From the IMG/VR virus record IMGVR_UViG_3300025876_000067, positions 1 through 32,977 of that record: a stretch of 32,977 nucleotides of DNA. One strand, written 5' to 3'. The position numbers were made by a program, and so were the translations under genes. The notes below the pieces were generated by a model. It had not been told where the DNA came from. It searched no databases and saw nothing but the letters and a program-made list of their open reading frames with translations. Source of the DNA: a virus. This document shows, in pieces, positions 4,991 to 11,736 of the stretch (the first letter of the stretch is position 1; every line of letters starts with the position of its first letter).

Positions 4991-7207
4991 TTAAGCAATC
5001 AACTCTGCGAATTTGGTTAAGATGATGCGGCTTTGACGATTCTTAAGATTGTGCTTAGCGAAGTCTCGGGCAAGCTTTGTCTGTGCTGCGCGACTATCAG
5101 TTATGTCGACTGAATCAGAACCGAATTTGAATTCATCGTCCGAGATTCTAACATCACTTGGAAGCAAGAAATATGAGTCGTACCCTTTAGCATTATGCGC
5201 TACAGCGAAACCGTCTTTCTTGTATTTCCGAACTTTAGCACTTATATCGTCCCATTTAGAAGGTGACATCTCGGACAATTGCGTGCGGATTGTTCTGTTA
5301 CACTGTGGAAGAAAGAATCCAATGAGGTTTGCTCCAGTTGTTTCAGATAAGATTTTAGTTAGGCGAGCGGTCATACCGCGTTTTGGTATATCGTATTGTT
5401 TGCCGTTGATATTCGTCAAGTACGATCGTGTGCGATAGCTAGCACCCTTTGGTTCGCAGCGATGAGAATCGCCGTCGCTGAGTATAATAACGTTTGTCTT
5501 TTGTACTGAGTATCGCTTATTAAACTTATTTACGATGTGATGTGCTGCTAGGAGAGTTGCGTCGAGAGGTGTGCCTCCAAGCCATTCGTATTGTGAGCAA
5601 GCATGTTGAGAAAAGTTAGAACCCGACAATAAGATCTGCTGTGAAACTTGTACAAAAGCTTTTTCATAGTCTGATTTTGACATTTTGCTTGAGAATAACT
5701 CGAAGATCATCGTGCCAGACATATCAAATTCGAGATCAGATTGACTATCGTCAAGATCACACTCTTGACGATAGTCAGAAGTAAAGCCATAAACTTCAAA
5801 TGGTATGCCAACTCTCTTGCAGAAATGTACTAGATTAAGAGTGTGTTCTAAGACATCGCGAAGAACGATGCTCATTGAACCTGAATAGTCAACAAAGAAA
5901 ATCATACCGTGGCTTTTAGCATCGGCCAATCGCGTAGTAGTTTGGAAAATTTGATCGTCGTATTTGTACTTATGTAAGTTATTGACATCCAAAGATCCGC
6001 GGCGGGACTCTTGTGCTCGAGAATACTGGTATGAAGCTTTACGACGTTCGAACTCTCGAACAAGAACACCAACCTTTTTGTTGGTTTTTTTCTTAAAGTC
6101 AATGAGCTTAGAGTTGATGCTGGCGACCGCTGAATCAATATCATCAGGATGGCGGCAGTTTGCGAGTGCCGATCTAAGACTTGGTCGACCATCTAACACC
6201 TTACTATAGGGAATGATATGTTGCTCGATATTCTTCTTTGTTGGCATCAATGTGATCACTTGATGGTCGGTATCCTCAGTATCATCTGCAATAGCTTTTT
6301 TAAATGCCTCTTGTGTTTCAGACTTATGAGTTGGTTCAAGATCTTCGCCAGTTGAGGAAGAAGAAGCACCACCAGCATCTTCGTCTGATGCGCTAGTGAG
6401 TGATTCTTCTACAGATTCGGTATCACTTTCAACTCCTTCAGAAGTATCAGCATCGCTGTCTTCTTCGGTATCGTTAGTGTCATTAGCAAATGATTCTTCG
6501 CCGTCGTCAGCAGAGTTGGATGATTCAGCACTATCTTTAGACTCTTCGTCGTCAGCAGCTTCATCTCCTTCTTCTGAATTTTGATCTTCGGCAGATTCTT
6601 CGTCTTCGGCTTCAGACTTCTCTTCGGCCTTTTGCTTAGCTTCTTCTTCAGTAAAAGCTTTAATTTCGTGATAAAGAGCAACAACATCTTCAAAAGATTC
6701 TGCTTTCATGCACTTATTATAAAGAGCGAGTTCTTCCTCTGAGAGAGGAATATTTGCGTGAGGACCGATTTTAGCGTGAAGGTTAAGGCGATCGAGGAAG
6801 TTTAATTCGTTAAAGTCTTTGCCTTCAACCTTGAAGAAGTCAGATTCTACAAGGTTCTTATAAGCACCGTTGAAGATGCGTGGCATACCTGCATACGTTA
6901 ATTTGATAAGTCGCTCAATGCGAATATCTTCAACAATATTAAGGATATCAAAGTGAGAGCGACCTTCAACTTCAAGGAATTCAGAAAACTCTTTCTGCGG
7001 AGTATAGAGAGCATGGGAAACTTCGTGACCAACAAGCATGTCATAAACAACCTTGCCTTGATTCTTCCAAACTGGAAGGCCAAGCACACGATTCTTAACG
7101 TCGAAGTATGCTGTCGATAAGGACTTACTGTGAGTGACAGTAATGTTCTCTGTGGCCAATAATTTGGCCAGAGAGGATTGATTTTGAAGGTCTAATATGT
7201 TTTCCAT
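4991..7207 (-). CDS. cobT: CobT-like protein: HExxH metallopeptidase plus VWA domain
   Basis: This 738-residue protein has three parts. Residues 1-180 hold GHEVSHALYTP with a zinc-type HExxH (H61-H65), followed by LNIVEDIRIERLI (89-101), where an acidic residue can be the third ligand, as in gluzincin peptidases. Residues about 185-300 form a very acidic Glu/Asp/Ser linker. Residues about 430-620 form a von Willebrand A domain with MIDAS DYSGS (D440, S442, S444), GGTPLDATLLAA and IILSDGDSH. VWA proteins with an acidic linker act with MoxR/CobS-type AAA+ partners; cobaltochelatase CobT is the model. The adjacent cobS-like gene is the obvious partner. Whether the HExxH is catalytic is unknown. 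Transcription comes from its own early promoter (7234-7262). Annotation as B12 enzyme would be premature without CobN. Confidence 0.85.
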   Translation of the reverse strand: MENILDLQNQSSLAKLLATENITVTHSKSLSTAYFDVKNRVLGLPVWKNQGKVVYDMLVGHEVSHALYTPQKEFSEFLEVEGRSHFDILNIVEDIRIERLIKLTYAGMPRIFNGAYKNLVESDFFKVEGKDFNELNFLDRLNLHAKIGPHANIPLSEEELALYNKCMKAESFEDVVALYHEIKAFTEEEAKQKAEEKSEAEDEESAEDQNSEEGDEAADDEESKDSAESSNSADDGEESFANDTNDTEEDSDADTSEGVESDTESVEESLTSASDEDAGGASSSSTGEDLEPTHKSETQEAFKKAIADDTEDTDHQVITLMPTKKNIEQHIIPYSKVLDGRPSLRSALANCRHPDDIDSAVASINSKLIDFKKKTNKKVGVLVREFERRKASYQYSRAQESRRGSLDVNNLHKYKYDDQIFQTTTRLADAKSHGMIFFVDYSGSMSIVLRDVLEHTLNLVHFCKRVGIPFEVYGFTSDYRQECDLDDSQSDLEFDMSGTMIFELFSSKMSKSDYEKAFVQVSQQILLSGSNFSQHACSQYEWLGGTPLDATLLAAHHIVNKFNKRYSVQKTNVIILSDGDSHRCEPKGASYRTRSYLTNINGKQYDIPKRGMTARLTKILSETTGANLIGFFLPQCNRTIRTQLSEMSPSKWDDISAKVRKYKKDGFAVAHNAKGYDSYFLLPSDVRISDDEFKFGSDSVDITDSRAAQTKLARDFAKHNLKNRQSRIILTKFAELIA

Positions 7208-7217
7208 AAGCTCTAAC

Positions 7218-7245
7218 TAACTGTTATAGATCTATTATACCATGT
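7218..7245 (-). repeat. 28-bp promoter repeat, copy 2 (cobT)
   Basis: This is the second copy of the block at 4879-4906, identical over 28 bp. It contains the -10 hexamer and the ATAGATCTAT palindrome just downstream of it, where a repressor or activator dimer could bind. Confidence 0.85.
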
Positions 7246-7262
7246 CTGGATCAAAAGTAAAC
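7234..7262 (-). promoter_or_regulatory. Early sigma70-like promoter of cobT
   Basis: GTTTAC (7257-7262), 17 bp, TATAAT (7234-7239) on the minus strand; TTTACT with a 16-bp spacer is the alternative reading. The leader is about 20 nt and has only a weak AGAG near the ATG. It shares the 28-bp block with the cobS promoter. Confidence 0.82.
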
Positions 7263-7323
7263 CAGCAATATGTAATTGATGATCAACTACTTAGAGAAAA
7301 TATGAAAAGTCTCATGACTAAAA

Positions 7324-7530
7324 TCACAAAATTGCAGACACCCTCTTAATTATACTTTGATACGATCCATAATCAAGCTCTATACCATACTCATCTTTGA
7401 ATGAGGGAGACAAAGTGTTAGTAAAATATGCCATAAACATTTCATCATCAACCTGTTGTGGATCACACTTCTCTCTCGTAAGTGTAAGAGCAAGTATGTT
7501 TTGAGCGATATCTTTCTTATACTGATCCAT
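7324..7530 (-). CDS. Small protein overlapping the gp46 end, function unknown
   Basis: The gene encodes 68 residues starting MDQYKKDIAQNILALTLTRE and ending with SIIKRVSAIL. It overlaps the last 14 bp of gp46 in another frame, so it is probably translated by coupling from the gp46-gp47 transcript. The sequence is mixed alpha-helical in character with no transmembrane segment, cysteine motif or recognisable domain. It is the last gene before the cobT promoter. I do not recognise the family. Support rests on its position, proper start, low overlap and lack of a competing frame. Confidence 0.6.
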   Translation of the reverse strand: MDQYKKDIAQNILALTLTREKCDPQQVDDEMFMAYFTNTLSPSFKDEYGIELDYGSYQSIIKRVSAIL

Positions 7531-9244
7531 TTTTACGTACTCTACTGAAGTTATTCACCTTCTCAAACTCAATTCTGCTTGGGAATTTGCCATCGAGGAC
7601 GTCTTTCTTATGAGATATAATAAACACGTTGGTGTCTTTCTTTAAGCTATACAAGATCTTGAGAAGATTATCTACACCATCTACATCAAGAGATGAGTCA
7701 AATGTTTCGTCAAGAATGAGCAGATTGGTATTAGCAGAATTCTTCATCTTTGCTATCTGTCTCCATGCGAAAAGCAAAGCCAAATCGATTCGAGATTTTT
7801 CACCCTCTGAAAATGAAGCATACGAGAACTCATCGCGGTGGCGAGATTTAATAGTCTCGTTAAATGATTCATCTAGATCAAACTTAACAAAGAAGTCCAA
7901 TATATTAAGATACTTATTAATAAGCTTGTTCATTACTGGAAGATATTGACGAATGATTTTTGTCTTGATACCAGTGTCTTTAAGCATTTCTCCAATAGCG
8001 TCATAGTATGAACGCGTTTCGAGTTGAGATGATTTGCTAGCTAAAGTGGTATCATATTGAAGTTTTCTACTATCTAAATCTGCTTCTGCTTCCTTCGTGT
8101 CAGTTAGCTCATTAGATGTATTTTTTTGTGTCTGTAGATCAGATATCTGCTTATGTAGATTGCCAATCAAATTCTGATTAGATCTAATATCAGATAGTAA
8201 ATCCTGCATCTTATTATATGCTTCATTCGCGGCGTCAAAAGTTTTGTTTGCTTTAGTAATTCTATCTTCTAATTGCTGTAACCCTTGATCTAGGCTTTGC
8301 GCCTTTTCTTGTGCTTCAGACTTTTTGACTTCTTTAACGCTATCGCTAATTAATTGATCGCATGTAGGGCAGCAATCGTTGTTCTCGTAAAACATAGCAT
8401 CCTTTACAATCTTATTGATGTTAGTATTAATTTGAATCTTATACTCATTAAGAGAACTCTGCTTATCAATAGCGGATTTCTTATTAGATAAAAGCGTTGG
8501 AGCAACTTCGTCGTAGTTAGATTGAAGCTCTTTGTTTCTATTTTGAAGTAAGTCAACTTCTGACTGCATCGACTCGATTTGCTTAAGAGCCTTAGTAGAT
8601 TGCTGAATATCGATATTTTGTAAATCTTTAATATGCTTTGTTTGAAGAGCGATTTGCTCTTTAATAATATTAAGCTGTTGATCAGTATCAAGTATATCGC
8701 TCTTCATCTTTGAATACCTATCTTTAATAAGAGTATTCATTTTTGTAAAGATACCAATATCGAGAAGATCCTCAATCACACCCCTTCTCTGATATGAAGG
8801 TAACTGCATAAATGGAATAAAGTTACTTGAACCAAGGACAACAACCTGATGAAATGATTTATGATTTAGTTTAAGTATGTTTGTCTCAAGCACCTTCTGA
8901 TAATCACGGCTATGAGATTCCTGATTAAGAAGCTTATCATTATGATAAATTTCAAATATGTTCGGCTTCATACCACGAATTACGCGGTACCTGTTTGAAC
9001 CAAGAGAGAACTTAACTTCTACTAGCAACTGCTTATTGTTAATGCTGTTGACTAACTGAGGTCGATTAATGTTTCGGTGTGGCTTTCCAAATAGTGCATA
9101 CGAAATAGCATCAAGCATTGTAGATTTGCCAGCACCATTTGCACCTACTACTAGAGTGGCACTATCCTTATTCAACTCAATGACTGTTGGTTTGTCACCC
9201 GTCGATAAGAAGTTTTTGTATGATATAGATTCAAAGAGTAACAT
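7517..9244 (-). CDS. gp46: Recombination endonuclease subunit gp46 (SbcC/Rad50-like)
   Basis: gp46 is the Rad50-like SMC ATPase that works with nuclease gp47 to resect DNA ends for recombination-dependent replication and degrade host DNA. The 575-residue protein (T4: 560) has Walker A GANGAGKS (34-41), a central coiled coil (about 170-450) interrupted by a zinc-hook CPTC (292-295), the ABC signature FSEGEKSRIDLAL and Walker B LLILDETFDSSLD near the C-terminus, followed by the H-loop FIISHKKD. All elements needed for activity are present. Its ATG overlaps the gp47 stop (TAATG), so the two subunits are translationally coupled. The operon most likely starts at the gp55 promoter. Confidence 0.96.
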   Translation of the reverse strand: MLLFESISYKNFLSTGDKPTVIELNKDSATLVVGANGAGKSTMLDAISYALFGKPHRNINRPQLVNSINNKQLLVEVKFSLGSNRYRVIRGMKPNIFEIYHNDKLLNQESHSRDYQKVLETNILKLNHKSFHQVVVLGSSNFIPFMQLPSYQRRGVIEDLLDIGIFTKMNTLIKDRYSKMKSDILDTDQQLNIIKEQIALQTKHIKDLQNIDIQQSTKALKQIESMQSEVDLLQNRNKELQSNYDEVAPTLLSNKKSAIDKQSSLNEYKIQINTNINKIVKDAMFYENNDCCPTCDQLISDSVKEVKKSEAQEKAQSLDQGLQQLEDRITKANKTFDAANEAYNKMQDLLSDIRSNQNLIGNLHKQISDLQTQKNTSNELTDTKEAEADLDSRKLQYDTTLASKSSQLETRSYYDAIGEMLKDTGIKTKIIRQYLPVMNKLINKYLNILDFFVKFDLDESFNETIKSRHRDEFSYASFSEGEKSRIDLALLFAWRQIAKMKNSANTNLLILDETFDSSLDVDGVDNLLKILYSLKKDTNVFIISHKKDVLDGKFPSRIEFEKVNNFSRVRKNGSV

Positions 9245-10305
9245 TATATAGATTCAAGCTGTTGTGCTTCGACGAATAATTCTTGTAGCATAGTTTTTAG
9301 TTTATCAGAGTCGAGATCTGTTTCTATAGAGTCAACATACGTATTAAGCAATGTTGGTGTATCGGTTGTTGATATATCGTCATCATTAACATTTTCACCA
9401 GTGTATTCTTCGAATGTTTCAACGATTTTTACTTCGAAGGGTTCATACGATTGAAGGCGATCAATAAACTTGTCAAACTCATATAGGTCTTTTTTAGATA
9501 CTACTACAACTTTAACATAAGATCCTTTAATCTCATTTCGTGTAATAGTCTCTGTCTCTGTATCATTATACCTTATTCTGCGAAAAAGTACATGCTTATT
9601 TCTAATAGGAGTTAACTCACGAGTCTGTGTGTCTATAGTGTGAAAATATTTTGGATCTCCAGCATCAGACCACGTTAATTCCATTTGAGTGCCAAGATAG
9701 TTTATATTTCCTTGCGTCGATTTTGTATGGTAGTGTCCAGACAAGACCATCTCATAACGAGAGAATAAACTTCTGTTTAAACCATGTGAAGCAACAGGCA
9801 AACCTTTACCCATCTCAAACCCCTGCAATTCTAAGTGAGAAACTAAGATCGATGATTTAGATTTGGCAATAAAATCCATGCACTGATCGTGGTTATCTTG
9901 TGTCATCCATGGTAAGAAACCAATACTTAGTCCATCGAACTCTTTATCAGTTGGATTCATGTGGATGTGGACGCGATCAGAATACTGACCAAGAACTTGT
10001 TCTAAAGAATTGAGTTCATTAGTATTCTTATAATATACGTCATGATTGCCACAAATAATATCCATTGTCATGTCATACTCATAGAGTTTCGAAATGAAGG
10101 CATCGAATGAATGCTGCATGACTTTATAGTTGACGAACTTTCTATGATCAAAGTAGTCGCCACAGTGCAGCACATGTTTGATATCATTCTCAACACAGTA
10201 TGGAAAGAATACCTCGTCAAAAAACTTAGACGCATAATCCATAAAGATAGCTGATCCATTCTTGACACCAAAGTGTGTGTCGTTTAAAATAGCAATTTTA
10301 CTCAT
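9244..10305 (-). CDS. gp47: Recombination nuclease subunit gp47 (Mre11/SbcD-like)
   Basis: gp47 is the metallophosphoesterase nuclease partner of gp46. The 353-residue protein (T4: 339) carries the full set of phosphodiesterase motifs: NDTHFG (D9, H11), HCGDYFDHR (D50), GNHD (86-89), SHLE (H157) and SGHYH (H191, H193). The C-terminal part should hold the Rad50-contacting segment. The start overlaps the upstream small LigA-like gene by 8 bp and the stop overlaps the gp46 start. The order gp55, small gene, gp47, gp46 matches marine T4-like phages. All catalytic residues appear intact. Confidence 0.96.
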   Translation of the reverse strand: MSKIAILNDTHFGVKNGSAIFMDYASKFFDEVFFPYCVENDIKHVLHCGDYFDHRKFVNYKVMQHSFDAFISKLYEYDMTMDIICGNHDVYYKNTNELNSLEQVLGQYSDRVHIHMNPTDKEFDGLSIGFLPWMTQDNHDQCMDFIAKSKSSILVSHLELQGFEMGKGLPVASHGLNRSLFSRYEMVLSGHYHTKSTQGNINYLGTQMELTWSDAGDPKYFHTIDTQTRELTPIRNKHVLFRRIRYNDTETETITRNEIKGSYVKVVVVSKKDLYEFDKFIDRLQSYEPFEVKIVETFEEYTGENVNDDDISTTDTPTLLNTYVDSIETDLDSDKLKTMLQELFVEAQQLESI

Positions 10306-10597
10306 AATTTAGTTCTTCTTTCAAATGTTTTGCTGCGCCAATCACTATTAAAGGATAATCCTTTCTAGCTAACGCATATCCAGTACCAGCTCTAAGGTCT
10401 TCTTTACTTATTAGATGCTTATGGTGATGTTCAATTTCTTCAAACTTATCTAGTAGTCTTATGCATAATGCATCGTATTCGTTATCGCTAACTAATGATT
10501 CATCCTCGATATAGTACGCGTAGCTCAGTATCAAATACCATTGAACTAATAGATTGTTATCGTTAGGGACGCGACTAAAAAAAGAGCTCAATTCCAC
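10298..10597 (-). CDS. Small protein resembling the LigA N-terminal (Ia) domain
   Basis: The frame is open further upstream, but that part lies inside gp55. The coherent protein begins at a GTG (10597) overlapping the gp55 end by 23 bp, giving 99 residues. It contains QWYLILSYAYYIEDESLVSDNEYDALCIRLL, written here in parts: YAYYIEDESLVSDNEYDAL resembles the YY-x-D-x-P-ISD-x-EYD-x-L pattern of domain Ia of NAD-dependent DNA ligase. It then has HHHKHLISKEDLRAGTGYAL, a block I associate with a small phage protein found near gp55/gp47. No nucleotidyltransferase (KxDG) domain is present, so it cannot be a ligase. A nucleotide-binding or protein-contact role is possible. The GTG start is inferred from overlap only; TTG two codons later is an alternative. 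Confidence 0.6.
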   Translation of the reverse strand: MELSSFFSRVPNDNNLLVQWYLILSYAYYIEDESLVSDNEYDALCIRLLDKFEEIEHHHKHLISKEDLRAGTGYALARKDYPLIVIGAAKHLKEELNYE

Positions 10598-11174
10598 GAG
10601 GTAGCTTCTCTTTGGATTCTTTTTTAGTTTGCTTTCCAAACTCCTTAAGCGCATTATCCTTATTTTTGATCGACTGATTCTTATTTCTAATTTGATCAAC
10701 AATGTTTTGTGAATTTGCGTCCGGCATAGATGAATTAAAATCAGCAAAAGCATCTACACCTGCATAAGCCATGTATCGTTCCTTAATATCCTGCTGCTTC
10801 TTCTCCTTCGCAATGCGCCGTAGAAATGCGTAATACGATATTTGAGTAAAGTAGGCGAATGCGTTTGGCAATCCTGTTCTTGTAGCTTTCTTTACATCAT
10901 AGTTCATAATAGCTTTAATGCAATTCTCTACCGCATCCATAACCATTTCTTCTCGATATGTATAGCCTACAAAGTTTGGCTTATGGGATAGACCATCGCA
11001 TATCTTCAAAAAGCATCTACCAATATAATCGGTAATTACTGGTTCTTCGTTTTTGCTAGCTCGGGATTCATTGACGCTAGTGACATAATCTACCACAGCT
11101 TGTGAGAATTCCTTATTGTTTACGTAATGCTCTTTGGCGCGACGTACTCTCTTTGTCTTAGGATTCATTTTCAT
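10575..11174 (-). CDS. gp55: Late-transcription sigma factor gp55
   Basis: gp55 replaces the host sigma factor on RNA polymerase and recognises the TATAAATA late box. The 199-residue protein (T4: 185) has YIGRCFLKICDGLSHKPNFVGY, MVMDAVENCIKAIMNYD and NAFAYFTQISYYAFLRRIAKEKKQQ, split across the sigma region 2-like helices that define gp55. The last block is the T4 late-sigma signature for polymerase and -10 contacts. Met3 (11168) is a possible alternative start. An early promoter (11182-11210) has its -10 exactly 7 nt before the first ATG, predicting a leaderless message. Its presence fits the many TATAAATA boxes in the window. Confidence 0.95.
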   Translation of the reverse strand: MKMNPKTKRVRRAKEHYVNNKEFSQAVVDYVTSVNESRASKNEEPVITDYIGRCFLKICDGLSHKPNFVGYTYREEMVMDAVENCIKAIMNYDVKKATRTGLPNAFAYFTQISYYAFLRRIAKEKKQQDIKERYMAYAGVDAFADFNSSMPDANSQNIVDQIRNKNQSIKNKDNALKEFGKQTKKESKEKLPRGIELFF

Positions 11175-11181
11175 AATATAT

Positions 11182-11210
11182 ATTATACCATATAATTTCT
11201 AACAAGTAAA
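11182..11210 (-). promoter_or_regulatory. Early sigma70-like promoter of gp55
   Basis: TTTACT (11205-11210), 17 bp, TATAAT (11182-11187) on the minus strand, then ATATATT and the ATG. Geometry and the 7-nt spacer are identical to gp45 and gp44. It should drive gp55, the small LigA-like gene, gp47, gp46 and the 68-aa gene. Confidence 0.85.
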
Positions 11211-11247
11211 TACTTAATTTTATATCAGCCTGTGCGATGTTTAGAGG

Positions 11248-11276
11248 TTTACATCTCTGCTATTTGTTGGTATAAT
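11248..11276 (+). promoter_or_regulatory. Plus-strand sigma70-like promoter, antisense to neighbours
   Basis: TTTACA (11248-11253), exactly 17 bp, TATAAT (11271-11276) on the plus strand, the same consensus and spacing as the phage early promoters. A transcript would start near 11283 and run antisense through the 140-aa gene and into uvsW. No plus-strand gene of credible size follows; the first ATG opens only 15 codons. It lies in a 139-bp intergenic gap (11175-11313), where I see nothing else coding. Confidence 0.6.
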
Positions 11277-11313
11277 TGGATTTATCAAACACAAACAACC
11301 ACAGAGATGTCTA

Positions 11314-11736
11314 TTAATTATAATCTAATCTATTTGGTTTTTCTAATTTACTAAAGAATTTGTCTAATGAATCTAGATTATCAACTTGATCATAATTATC
11401 CTGATCTAAGTCATCTTCTTTAAAGATATTACTCATTTTACGTAGTAGTCTCTCAGATGAAACAAACTTAAGATACGAGGTTACGAACATCTCTGCGGTA
11501 CTGCTTCGAGCTACGATGTTAGATGAATTCAATTCAACTATATTTTCTTCATCTACCAGAATCCATGGTCTTAGTTTATATCCAGCAGGATCTCTAATTA
11601 ATTCAAGAGGATCAGCTACAAATATAGCTCCTGACTCTTCATCGAGTTCAAGTTCATCCGCTATGATGTAACTTCCATCAGTTAACCTGTATGTAAATAC
11701 ATTCTCGCCGTGCAGTTCTTCGTAGAATTCGTTCAT
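11314..11736 (-). CDS. Conserved protein between uvsW and gp55, possibly Sm-like
   Basis: The 140-residue protein starts at an ATG overlapping the uvsW stop (TAATG). It opens with VFTYRLTDGSYIIADELELD, EESGAIFVADPLELI and YKLRPWI, a compact beta-rich pattern similar to small Sm/LSm-like barrels that recur in marine T4-like phages at this site. The second half is helical and ends with an acidic, Asn/Asp-rich tail (DDLDQDNYDQVDNLDSL) and KFFSKLEKP. If it is Sm-like it could bind RNA, but no known RNA-contact motif is certain. It is read with uvsW, and a late box inside uvsW (11798-11805) could add late expression. The plus-strand promoter at 11248 would make RNA antisense to it. Confidence 0.72.
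   Translation of the reverse strand: MNEFYEELHGENVFTYRLTDGSYIIADELELDEESGAIFVADPLELIRDPAGYKLRPWILVDEENIVELNSSNIVARSSTAEMFVTSYLKFVSSERLLRKMSNIFKEDDLDQDNYDQVDNLDSLDKFFSKLEKPNRLDYN

Noticed and set aside
3714-7207. A cobalamin biosynthesis function for the cobS/cobT-like pair
   Set aside because: Names come from homology only; CobN and other B12 genes are absent from the window, so a pathway claim is not supported.
10598-10753. Upstream extension of the LigA-like frame to 10753
   Set aside because: This part lies wholly inside gp55 and is Leu/Ile/Lys/Arg-biased shadow sequence; the family-like part begins near the GTG at 10597.
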